A stretch of 64,000 nt of DNA from Plazaster borealis (taxonomy: Eukaryota; Echinodermata; Asteroidea; Forcipulatida; Labidiasteridae). A model generated the notes under the pieces. That model was not told the origin of the DNA and ran no database searches. It was given only the letters and a program-made list of their open reading frames with translations. Of this stretch, positions 33,501 through 45,900 are shown one piece after another; position 1 is the stretch's first letter, and every line of letters begins with the position of its first letter. Where the stretch lies: contig CM037467.1 of NCBI GenBank assembly GCA_021014325.1, positions 10,813,273-10,877,272 of the forward strand, written 5' to 3'. A program made the translations under genes and the position numbers.

Positions 33501-33950
33501 AATCCAAAAAAATATTACAGATAATAGGTATGTGTTTTAAACACAGTGCATTTCAACTCCGAAGTTGGTCAGGTCTTTTTTTGGGGTGGAAGTACCTGGG
33601 TTGGAGAAGGATAATTTGGTCCCCAAATGTTGCACCCAGAAACAACCATGGCTGTTTTTGTTTTTGTTATTCCCCTGCTTTGTGTCGTGTTTTTCGTGTC
33701 GCCGAGAACACCGCAAAGATTGGACCGAGTAATCCATAACTCGGTCTCGGCCGGTCCGGGTGTCTCACCCAATTGCTGTTTCAGTCCGTCATGACTTTTG
33801 TGCATGAAACGGCGACAAGACTGCCGACAGAAACTGCCATTCATAGGTGCCAAGCTGTGTTCTTCAGAACATAGGTTTTGCGTGAGAACTGACAGGCCTT
33901 TTCTTTTTTGTTTCGGTCGAAGAGATTGGTATTTCAGCTTGACGTCAAGA
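33501..33950 (-). other. probable HDAC 3' UTR
   Basis: Sequence downstream of the HDAC stop codon. On the - strand it is continuous with the terminal exon and has no alternative coding match. The transcript end was not determined. Confidence 0.45.
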
Positions 33951-36900
33951 CTATGACTGGGCTTCGTATTCTTCATCCATGGGTTCCGTTCTGCAAAGGA
34001 CAACAACAAAACATCAACAAATTAATTGTTGTTAATCAATTAGTTGAAAATTTCTATTAACAAATTAACCTAAAAACAAGCGGCTTCAAATTTCTATCAA
34101 CAAATTTCACCTATAAATTTCTATCAATAAATTCACCTCAAAATCCAAACAAACGACTTTAAATTTCTATCAACAAATTTAAACTATAAATTTTTATCAA
34201 CAAATTCACCTAAAGATCCAAACAAATGACTTTACATTGCTATCATCAAATTCAAACTATAAATTTCTATCAACAAATTCACCTAAAAATCCAAACAAAC
34301 GACTTTAAATTTCTATCAACAAATTTAAACTATAAATATTTATCAACAAATTCACCTAAAGATCCAAACAAATGACTTTACATTGCTATCATCAAATTCA
34401 AACTATAAATTTCTATCAACAAATTCACCTAAAAATCCAAACAAACGACTTTTACATTTCTTTCAACAAATTAACCTAAAAATCCAAACAAACAACTTTA
34501 AATTTCTATCAACAAATTTAAATTTGAAATTTGTACTACAAAATTAACTTAACAACATACAAACGACTTCAAATTTTTATCAAAAAATTAAAATTTGAAA
34601 TTTCTACTACAAAATTAACTTAACAACATACAAACGACTTTAAATTTCTATCAACAAATTTAAATTTGAAATTTCTACCACAAAATTAACCACAAAAAAC
34701 CCACACAAAAAACGACTTTCAAGTTGTAAATAAACATTCTTGTGAACGGAAAGCATATTTTGATTACCTGGCATTTTGGCGGACAGACAACAGGGCCATG
34801 GCAGACACTGTATCCGCTTCATCCTTCTCTCTTTGGAGAAGCTGGGTGGACTCCACAGCTGAGCAGTCAACAAGAGGTCGCAGGGAACGTACACTGGTCC
34901 AGTATTCAGCTGTAAAAGTAAGGGGGGGAGGGAGGAAAAATACCAGACCTTGAATGAATCTTGAACCTTGAAATTGAATGAATTCTTGCAGCCTAGTGAT
35001 AGTGAAACTGAATGATCTAATTTGACCAGTGAATGCTAAACTGGTGAAATTAACTGTTGAATGCTGATTCAACTGAGCATATTATTTTGAAACAATTTGA
35101 ATGAGCCTGGTGTTAAAATGAATGGATTTTTGTTGAAATTGGCCGGGAAAACCTACATTACACAGTGAGGTACTTTTAGTCAACTGAAGAACACAAGACC
35201 ACCGGACTTGTCCGGTGCTGAGTTTACTGGCCCGAGGCTAAAATCAATGGCCTCGGGCCTGCGGTCCAGTGTTAATTTCGAACCCTGAAGTTAAAAACTC
35301 AAAACTTACATTGGATCTCGATGGCTCGGTGCAGACACTCTAACGCCTTCTCGTTGGGAACAGACTTCAGGGCTTGCTCGCTGAGCGGCGGTCCCTCGTC
35401 TCCCAGGAGGACCTGAGCGCAGACCTCGGAGGAGTCGCAGATCGCTGGGAGGTCGTAACCCCCCTCTAAGGCCAGTACCACACGACCTCCTGCCAGGGTC
35501 ATCAGCTGTCGCGTCATGTACCCAAAACCTGAAGGAAAAAAAAGGAAATCGAACCGTGGTGAGTTGTTGTGGCCGCCACTTGGACTCAGGAAATGACATA
35601 TATTGGCTTTTATGGGCATGATGCAACAGAAAGTGAGACCAAAATAATGAGATCGATAAAATTTATCACGTGTTTTTTTTCGTAAAAAAAAAACCCCCAG
35701 GCGGCCTCTAAAAAGGAAGCAGGCGGGCACCAAACGTGATTTTTGGTTTCCTTGTTTTGGTTGGCAACTTACATGCAGGGGTGAGAAGATACCCTCCAAG
35801 GGGGCTAGCGTGTCCCTTAGCAGCGTCAAAACCAGAAGACACTAAGATCACATCGGGAGAGAACTCCCTGGCGATGGGTAGCACCACAGACCTGAAAGCG
35901 ACAACAAAATTTAAAAAACACCATTGCAAATAGCAGGCTTGTGATTTCTCAGAACCTTTTTAAAAAACACCATTGCAATTCAGGATTTTCTCAAAACCTC
36001 CTTTCAAAGTTTCTTGAAAGAAGTAAAGCAGTCACGAATGGGGGGGAAAGAAATAGTCCACATTGTTTCCAAACTTGTAAGTTTGTATTTCTGGTGATGC
36101 ACAGAGTCTCTAAACCTCCTGAATTGTAACATCTGGGAGAATCTGGGTCTAGAATAAGGGGGAACCAAGGTACGCAGGCCATTTTCAAGAATTTTCAAAT
36201 TTTTGCCAAATCTCCTCCCTGAAATAGTGTCTAAAAGGGCGTAATTCATTCTCAAGTCTGGCCTACAAACACCAAAGATTGGATACACTCACTGCTCCAA
36301 CTTCAAACACAAACTAAAGTGATGCGGACTAGTCAAACCTAGCTTCTTAGGTAGCTTGATGAGCTAGTCTAAAATGACCACCCTGCCTGTGTGAAATCAT
36401 ATTGCAGGCTTGATGCGTCACACTCGAAGGCAAAGGGCACCGAGGCAACGATTAGGGGCATGGAGGCATATTTTTAACACATTCTTCTCCGCAAATGAAA
36501 AAACGAAAGGCAAAAAGAAAATCAATGTGTACGAAAAATTGTTGAATGGTCTGAAAGGCTTGGTGAGATTCAACTTAACAAGATATCTAGAGAAGGTGGA
36601 TAGGGGACGAATGCAAAGTTAAACAGGGCCCAATTTCATAGAGCTGCTCAAGCAGAAAAAGTAGCTAAGCGCAACAAAAATTTGCTTACCAGAATAGGGT
36701 TACCAGCCAAACTACCATGTCATGTGTACAATTTGTGACTGGTATCCTGCTCATTTCTGCTTCGCAGAAAATTGTTAAGCAATATTTTCTGCTTAAGCAG
36801 CTCTATGAAATTGGGCCCAGGCAATAACTGAAGTTAGCCTCAAGGGTTGTTGAAGTTTTCCGGGGGTTACCCGGGGTTCAACCTCTAGTCACCTTGAGTT

Positions 36901-39900
36901 ACCGCTTGTTTCATTCTGTTATTCTCCCTAACGTACCTGAACGCAGCCAGGTATTCAGCATCTCCCATGGGTGGATCAAGGTTACCGTGGAAGGCAATGT
37001 TGACATTGTAACCGAGGCCATCACCACATCCGCACTGTAACAAAATATAGCAACAAAATCATTGTGAATGTTCAACAAATGAGTTATGTTTTTAATAGCT
37101 GTAATAATTGCATCGGGTATAGAGAGTAATATTTTGGTTTGAGGGAGTGTCTCAAAAGTCGGGCACATTCTACTTGGAAAACGGGTGAAGAGAAGCAATT
37201 ATAGTAACGCATCTTGCTCAAGGACCCACACCTTGATGACTTAACCACCAGGGCCCAATTTTATAGAGCTGCTTAAGCACAAAAAGTAGCTAAGCACAAT
37301 ACAATTTTGCTTACCAGTATAAGGTTACCAGCCAACTACCATGTCATATGTACAGTTTGTGACTGGTAACCTGCTTATTTCTGCCGAGCAGAAAAATGTT
37401 AAGCAATATTTTCTGCTTCAGCAGCTCTATGAAAAAGGGGCCCTGAACTTTGATGCTCTAAACTGCTCAGCCATGACACCTTTCAGCTTATTTCCTCCTT
37501 TTTCTAATTTTTTTTAAAGTGCCACAGAAAACTTAAAAACACCTTTCAAAGTTGTGTACTCCAGGCAAAGTCCTCATTTTTTTTTGCAAAATCAAAGTTT
37601 CATGTCTGTTTATAAAAGGAGAAAGAACGGGTTCTGAGAAAGAATCACCCCACTTCCTCAGGATCCAAGCTTACCTCATCGGGCGCACCCGTACCAGGGA
37701 AGAAGTTGCCCTCGTCGTGCCGGTGCAGGGAGATGTAAAGGACGTGGGGATCCTCGTAAAAGATCTTCTGGGTTGAGTTACCGTGATGGACATCCTGTGT
37801 TAAACGGTACAAACAAGCTATTTCAAAAACGTGCGCTTTCGATATGGGGCTTCAAACAGGCTAACGAAGCCAGAGCCGGAGCCTAAGCTGGAGCCAGAGC
37901 CCAAGCCATAGTTTCAAAAAGCGTCAATAGATACTGATTCCCAGCGCAGCTGATTTGAACGGGGAAAAAAGAGAAATTTTTAAAACAACTTTGAGATCCA
38001 CTTACCCAATCGACAATCAGGATCTTGTTCAGCTTCAGTTTGAGGCGTAGCTGTTTGGCGGCGATGGCCACCGAGTTGAAGAAGCAGAAGCCCATGGCCT
38101 GAGATGTCTCGGCGTGGTGGCCCGGTGGACGCACCACAGCAAGGCCATTCTTAAGCTCACCGGCCGCTACCTTGAAGGCCAGCTCGATGACCGAGCCAGT
38201 CGCCTGATAGACGAGATGGTCAAAGGGAAGAAGAAAACGAAATTCATTAAAACACTCTTACTGTCTGACCATTCGACTCTGGTTTTGAATGATAGATGCA
38301 CTATGCCAGTCTGCAGTATGATATCATGTGGTGAGTACATCTACCAAGTTCACAGTCAACCCTCCTACTGTCTCACCATTCAATATCATCCACTGTGGTT
38401 TTTGAATGATAGACAAACTATGCCAGCCTGTAATTTGATATCATGTGGTTAATGCATCCACACAGTACACAGTCAACCCTTCCACTGTCTGACCATTCAA
38501 TATCATCCAATGTGGTTTTGAATAAACATATATAAACTATACCAGCCTGCAATATATCATGTTGTGAACGCATTTAAACAGTACACAGTCAACCCTCCTA
38601 CTGTCTGACCATTCAATAGGCGGGCTAATGGGTCAAGTATATATCAACGTTCCTTTTATAAAGAGGTTCTGCTTATAAAGAGTACATTCTGAAGTTCCGA
38701 ATCTCATTTCTGCTTCGTGTTTCTTTGTTTTGCTGTCCTCTTATATCAACGTTCCTGTTATAAAGAGGTCATTTTGAAACAGTCCCAGCAAGAGACGACT
38801 GTAATTTTGGGGGTACTTACAATCCTTGCAGCACTGGGCGAGTGTAGATCATTCCAGACTGTATCATTGTCCACTCCAAGCCCGCCGCATTGCAACCAGG
38901 TGAAATTCAGCTTAGGGATACAGGCTGTGAAAAATATAAAAAGGGATGTCGAGTTGTTAACGTCCCAAGAAAAACAACTTTTTTGTGGAGCATACATGCC
39001 AACATTGAAACCTCAGAAATAGGAACACCAGTTTTACGAGTCCACAGATAGCGATGCAAGAAGTCATGCGAGTAAAGCTTATCACATTTACACATACAAA
39101 TTATATATTTAAAACAATGTACAAAAATCACTGTTTCCTGCAAGAAAATCTCTACTGTCGCAAGCAAATGGCATCCTCTTTTGCCAGAACTTTTTGATCT
39201 TGTCCATTGCCGTCTCTTGTCAGAAATAGGAATGTTCAGACTTTTTGCGGCCTGTAATCTCAAAAATCTGGACAATTCCAATTAAATCTGAACAGTTAGC
39301 AGGTGTGCGTAAAGCGCTCGCCTCTAATGGGAGCACATCTCAAAACTTGGTCAGCTGAAATTGTTACAATTCTTGATTATATGTGGTAATTATGAAGTAA
39401 AACGTCAAATTTCTCATAAGTTGACAAAAAATGCTCAGCACAGAAAAAAGTTTACTTAGAAGAAATAACTTACCAGCCAAAATGTTGTCAAGTTTACATT
39501 GTTACGACTGGTACTCCACTCATTTTTTCGCTAAGCAAAAAAATTATCTAAGCAGTATTTTTCTGCGTAACAGCTTTATGAAATTGACTCCGGCTCCTTT
39601 TTTTTTCTTGAGCCTTCACAACTCTAGAGAAATATAGAAGTTTCATGGTGCTACCGCAAAATCCTCAAAATCTGACCCGTCAGTCTAAAATTCCAGAAAA
39701 CTCTCTTGATGCATTCCACGTTGCTTCTTCCACCTACCCTTGAATAAAGGTATTATACAGGATTGGTAGAGCTGACAAAATAGTCGCAGACAGTGTTCAT
39801 GTTTCGTGTGATCAGCCATATACATGAAATAACAAACCTGTGAAAATTTGGGATTAATCCGTTGTGTGAGTCAGGAGAAAATGGTGAAAAACCACGCACA

Positions 39901-42900
39901 ATTTCCAGCATGTAAACACAAAGTCCTTAATTTGGGTTGTAACAACCGAAATCAACTGTTACATTTTTAAGGTTTTCAGATTCTTTCTCAAATATGACTT
40001 CATTTCAGAGGGAAATATTTCACAGAAAAATAATAATTCTAGTATGAACTTTATAATCAGACTAAACTTTCAGACTAAAATTCAACAATGTTTTTATCCT
40101 TTCCAATCCTGTATAATACATTAAAGGGAAAATCTGTCAAACTCACCACGCTTTTTGCTGTCTATCTTTGACCTATTGGGCTGGCTGGTGCCGTAAAATA
40201 AAACATAACCCTCACTGAAACAGAAAAATAAAAACAGTCACTTTTAATTATACAATTGAAAACGCTCTACTTGATTTTTAATAATGAAACGAAAAACCCA
40301 GTGCAAGATGTTTTTCTCGTTCAACTAAATCTATTAACCACAAATTGGCGTTAGGGGCAACAAACGAAAAATAAATAATTATCATAATGTACTGAATCTC
40401 CAGGCAGGCAACTGCAATTTGTCTAACAACAAAAAAAAACAAAATAAAAAAGGGGAAAGCGTCAGGAGACGTTGCACTGTTTTTCCAAATTTAAATGGCA
40501 CAGCTGGAAACCAAAAACCAATGCAATCAGCTGATCAGTTCAACTTGTTTCACAAAGCCTAACAAATAAACTAATATTTGAGGTTTTTATTTTTTTATTT
40601 TTTTATTTTTTTTCATAAAAAGATTAAGAAACTACGAAGGAAATATAGTTGAAAGGAGCTCACCTATGGCAAGATTGTAGCTCATCTAATGTTGCTTTTC
40701 TGGTCCTTATACGCTGTCAAGTCAAAGAGAAATAAATGTTCTTGTTAATCGACCTAGGATCACACTAGTTCGGCATCCTTCCTACATCCCAATGGAGGAC
40801 TTTGGGCACTAGGTGGCAGCAGACACACCAGGTTAACTTTTCTATTGTTCACTTTTTTTTGAGCACGCTCCATAGAAACAGAACTCGGAGAGTGCTGTGT
40901 GAGTAGTTATTTGTGCGTATCTGTTTTAAACGTCTGTCCATTTTAAATTTCAAGGAGCTTCTTTGTGGCATGTTGTGGCCGAGGGGTTCAGAGCACCAGA
41001 CTCAAGCTCTGGTGTTCTGATCAGCAGAGTGGTGGGTTTCAAGACCCGGTCATGACACTTGTGTCCCTGAGCAAGATACTTTACTATACGTGGTTTGTCC
41101 TTTGGATGGGACATTAAGCTGTAGGTCTCATGTACTAGGATTAGTCGTGCTCGTAAAAGAACCCAAGAGCCGATTTCACAAAGAGCTAAGATTGATCTTA
41201 ACTGTGTACCAATCTTAATTGCGAAGCAAAGTGTGATGTCACAATACAAATCACTATGGTGGTACTGACAACTCACCTTATAAGATGAATCTTAGTGCTA
41301 TGTGAAATCGAGCCCATAACACTTATCAAGGAAGAGTGGGGGTTAACCCCGGTGTTTCTGATTCACATAGCAAGCACCCTTGTTCACACGTTTCCTTACA
41401 CTTCCAAGCTACAGTGATTAAGTTCACTTATGAGGCATCCTTGGTTTCATTACCAGCATTAATAAATAATAATAACAGTGTCCTCAACGCTAGAGAAGTA
41501 GATTCAAGGGCAGGATTTCTTTGTATCCTAAGAAAATAATGGCAACTTTTTTTCGCCAGGCAGACATAACCGATAATCTGAGTTTAGGTTGGAAATTTTT
41601 TCATCCCTAGGAATACCATAGGAAAAGTTTTGGAAACCCAAATAAACGAAGTGTTTTCTCACCTCACACCTGGAAGCGATTCCCCTCTCCTGTAGCCGAG
41701 CCCAAATGCTCTGAAGTCGTCCGGGGTGTTCGGGATGAGTCGCGTTGTTTCCGCACGTACACTGATGCTTCAACATCAGCGTGTCGTAGGCAAGACCTAA
41801 CGGACGTAATCAATGAATTACAGCAACAAGTATGAACGTCAGCTATCTAAAGAATGCTCACAGTATTTTCAGGACTTCAGAAATAATACTTCTTTATGAG
41901 AATAATGTCAATAGGACCTGCAATTTTATGCAGTTTCACCCAAAAGTATTTAAGATAAATTTAAAGTAATTAACTACCAGGGGAACGGACTGGGTAACTT
42001 TTTATTTAATTATGGGTTGAACAAAGGAAAAATTGACTAGAGCGTGACTTCAACCTGCGATCTACGGATAAATGTGCCGGCACGTTAATGTGCCGACCTC
42101 CGGCACGTTAATCCGAAGGTCGCAGGTGCAAGTCCCGCTCTAGTCAATTCTTCTTTGTCCAACCCAAATTTATTAAACAATTTAAGATAAATTTACTTTA
42201 AAGGTATTTCAAGAAAATGTTAGAGCAGGAGGGTTAATCAAAATCACCACCAGACACAACTTTTTAAATTCAGAGACAAATTATTACAAACCCACATAAC
42301 CACTACATTGATGCAAATTAACAACAGCTAGTACTCGGGGGAGAAAAACGAAAGGGAGAGGTTGGGCATGAGAAATAGAGAAGGGGGGGGGTAAGCATAC
42401 CTGTCGTGAAAAAATGTTTGACATGATGATGGGGGTGATGAAGATGGTGGTGGTCCGCCGCTCCCAGTACGCCTGGAAGGTTAGAGGCGGCGGCAGGGGA
42501 GCTCTGAGCTCTAGAAAGAGGTCGGTGGCTACTCGGACGGGCACCGGGTAACGCTTCTGTAGAGTTTGGTAATGCAGACGAAGGTGTGTGATTGCGGGGG
42601 GTGTGTGTCGAGTGTGAAGGTATTAGGGGGGGTAGGAGGGGGCGGAAAATGTTACATCAAGGGGTCGTATTTAACATCTCGAAGGGCAGGACAAAGCTCA
42701 CAGGGTCACACATTTCACAAACCCACAAGACATCAGGCCCAATTTCATTCAAACTGGTCAGCACAGGTAAACCACGCTTAGCGGTAATAGGTTACCAGTC
42801 AAAAACGTCACATGATGTGAACCGTTTGTGACTGGTTCCCCGCTTGAGTAGCTTGGCACTATTTTTTAAGCAATGTTTTGTGCTTAGCAGCTTTAAGTGA

Positions 42901-45900
42901 AACGGAACCCCATGGATTGAGGTCTGGAACCCAATGCCACACATCAATAAGTCACATCTAGAACAGCAATCCAAGACTGTGTCTGAATTGAGTGACTATG
43001 GCTATGGCTGAGGGCTATTGGCTACAGTGGCTACGTTGACTCTAGCCGTAGCAACAGCCTAAACTAAAAGCCTTCAATCCAGACAGAGTCCAATACCAAG
43101 TTAAAGTGCAAGCTTTTTTTTCATGTTATATGTTATTTTATTTTATTTCTAAAAATTCCTTCAGAAAATGTTTTTTCTTTCAAACGATTTTACTTTCCAA
43201 CTTTGCTCTTCACATAAAAAACACAAAAATTGACCACAAATTGTAAAACATTTAAATAACGTTTATAAAAACTAATTGGTGAAAAAACCCCACAAAACAA
43301 CAAACATGGATCCCCTTCGAAAGCTTGCATTTATAAATCATTAAGTACAGTTTAAGGCCACAGATTGATGGACTGATGCACAGCAAACACTATTTAGTTT
43401 CACAGTGGCCATTTTGGTCTAGTTTCCCGCAGACCAAACACAACATACATGTAAAGACTACTTTCCAGACCCGAGCCTCATTATGAGTCTCATGGGTTTG
43501 TGCAGGAAAAGGAGAACAAAATGGCCGCTGTAGGATAAACATCCATCAGGAATTGTCAGGAATGGTTCAGTGAGGGGAGGGGTGAGGAGTGTGGGTGGGG
43601 GCGGGTCGAATGGGGGTTACTTTAAAGGGTCTGTATACGTTTGGTAATTGGTACCAACTGTTTGTTTCAATCCTATATAGTTGCAGATATATACCATAAA
43701 ACTAACCTGTGAAAATTTCATTTCAAAAGGTGGTAGCGTTTTTGAGATATTGCCGAAAATATGGAGCAGTCTGTCCACGCAGGAAGAATAATCTGAGAAG
43801 CGTTAATCTCAGATTCAAATTATTGGGGATAAAAAGTGTTTTTTTTTTTTCCATAACCGCAGTACTTTGAAGTGAAAAGTTTCTCAAAATGCATTGTACT
43901 ATCCAAAGCTGCTGTACTTCTTGCCGAGTAAGTTTTTTTTGCCATTAATTTTCAAAGTCATTACCAAACGTATACAGACCCTTTAAGCTACAAAACAATT
44001 GCAATAGCCAAGACACACTGTATCATAATCTACCATCACTGTGAAAGATTACACTGTATTAGTCACGTAGACGGTTTTAGTTGGTAAGTCACAACGCTCG
44101 TACCTGTTTCCGTTAGTCGAAGACATCCAAGTGATTGTTGCCGCATCAGTTCCTCTTGCTCCTAGAAAATAAATGAACCAAAAATGAACGCCACAAAAAC
44201 CTCTGGTAATTTATTGGCACTCAACAGAGATGTAATCAAGAGTACAGTTTACACAAGGCCCAGCAAGAAAATTGCTGATGTTCGTTTTCTTTGTTATTAG
44301 AACAATGAAAAACATGTAAGCTGAATGACTGATTGATTTTTTTATTCAGGAGTAATTTATTTTTCTCAAAAGCGAACTTTTTACAAACTGCTGGATTTTT
44401 TAATTTATTTTTTACGGGAAATCCACATGCCTGAATTACACATACCTACAGGAGTAACAGGCACTCCCCTCCTGACCTTACGCCTACTCTCTCACCCTAC
44501 CCCTGCCCCATCACCCTACCCCTGCCCCATCACCCTACCCCTGCCCCATCACCCTACCCCTGCCCCATCACCCTACCCCTGCCCCATCACCTTACCCTGC
44601 CCCCTTACCCTGCCCCTGCCCCTCACACAAGAGATGCTTATTGAGAGAGTTGCGACAACTTGCGATTAGAAGCCATTTTGTGTAAAAAAAAAACGCATGG
44701 GCGAATACAGGGTGCCAGACTAGTCTGCCCATTGGGTTCTGCTGCATTTGGACCGAAAATGGCGTACAGCAACCAAAGAAAACTGGTCCCTCTATGACGC
44801 AACTCTCTCAATACACAGCTCTGCCTCACACTACCACTGCCCCCTCTTACTCTGTCCCTCACCTTACCCTAATCCCCACACCCTACCCTCTTACCTTACC
44901 GTGCCTCCTCACCCTCTTACCCTACCGTGCCTCCTCACCCTTCCCCTACCCCTGCCTCCTTACCCTACCCTGCCTCCTCACCTTACCCCTGCCCCCTCAC
45001 CGTGCCTCCTCACCCTACCCCTGCCCCCTTAACGTGCCTCCTCACCCTACCCCTAACCCCCACACCATACCCCTGCCTCCCTCACCCTATCCCTAACCTC
45101 CTCACCCTAACCCTACCCCTACCCTACCCTACCTCCTCACCCTACCCCTGCCCCCTTACCGTGCCTCCTCACCCTAACCCCACCCCCTTACCCTACCCTG
45201 CCTCCTCACCTTACCCCTGCCCCCTCACCGTGCCTCCTCACCCTACCCCTGCCCCCTTAACGTGCCTCCTCACCCTACCCCTAACCCCCACACCATACCC
45301 CTGCCTCCTCACCCTACCCCTATCCCTAACCTCCTCACCCTATCCCTTCCCCCTCCCCTCACCTGCTGGAGTTGCAGGCGTTCTTCTTCCTCCTCATCTT
45401 CTTCCTCGATGTCAATGGGTTCCTGTTTGATCTCGGTGATGTTCTTCAGTGGGAGGCTCTGCACCTGTTTATGCTCCGCCTCCTCGGCTTCCTTCTCAGC
45501 GACGGCGTCTTCTTGTTGTAACGTCTACCACATGAATATTTATGCAGATTAGTATACGGCAATGGAATAAACCCTTCATTTACAAGTAATTATGATAATA
45601 GGCATTTTACACCACCCAAAGATAAATGGGTACCTGTGGCGGTAGAGATTGTTGATGTGAATTTTTAGGAATCTGTGAGCCTATTAGGTTGGCGGTGCTG
45701 CATACTCCTAAGGAGTTGAGAGGTCTAAGGAATGCCCAAGGTCTGATGAACAAGGGCATTAATGGTGTTTTGATACTTAATTTAAAAGCGCCAAATTACT
45801 GTTTGTTGCAAGTGTCAATTCTTTTAATAATAAAATTTGACCAAATAATTTTGGTTCCTGACAGATCGGTTGGTAGTTCCAACTAGCCCCTCGTTCACAA

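Larger units (their letters stand above)
35310..41796 (-). other. HDAC catalytic domain exons
   Basis: Exons 14-22 encode the arginase-like deacetylase domain. The class IIa structural zinc site is present ([17 protein letters not shown] and LQCGGLGVD). Active-site motifs are RPPGHHAE, the DWDVHHGN zinc ligands Asp and His across the exon 18/19 junction, and [10 protein letters not shown] with the third ligand Asp. The transition-state position lies in [11 protein letters not shown]: Tyr (about residue 911, codon 35455-35457), where vertebrate class IIa enzymes have His. Exon 23 carries the C-terminal export-signal-like [14 protein letters not shown]. Confidence 0.92.

Noticed and set aside
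44427..45552. Several Pro/Leu/Thr-rich open frames on the + strand
   Set aside because: They are translations of the C-rich tandem arrays and run over an HDAC exon on the other strand; no start context or family similarity.
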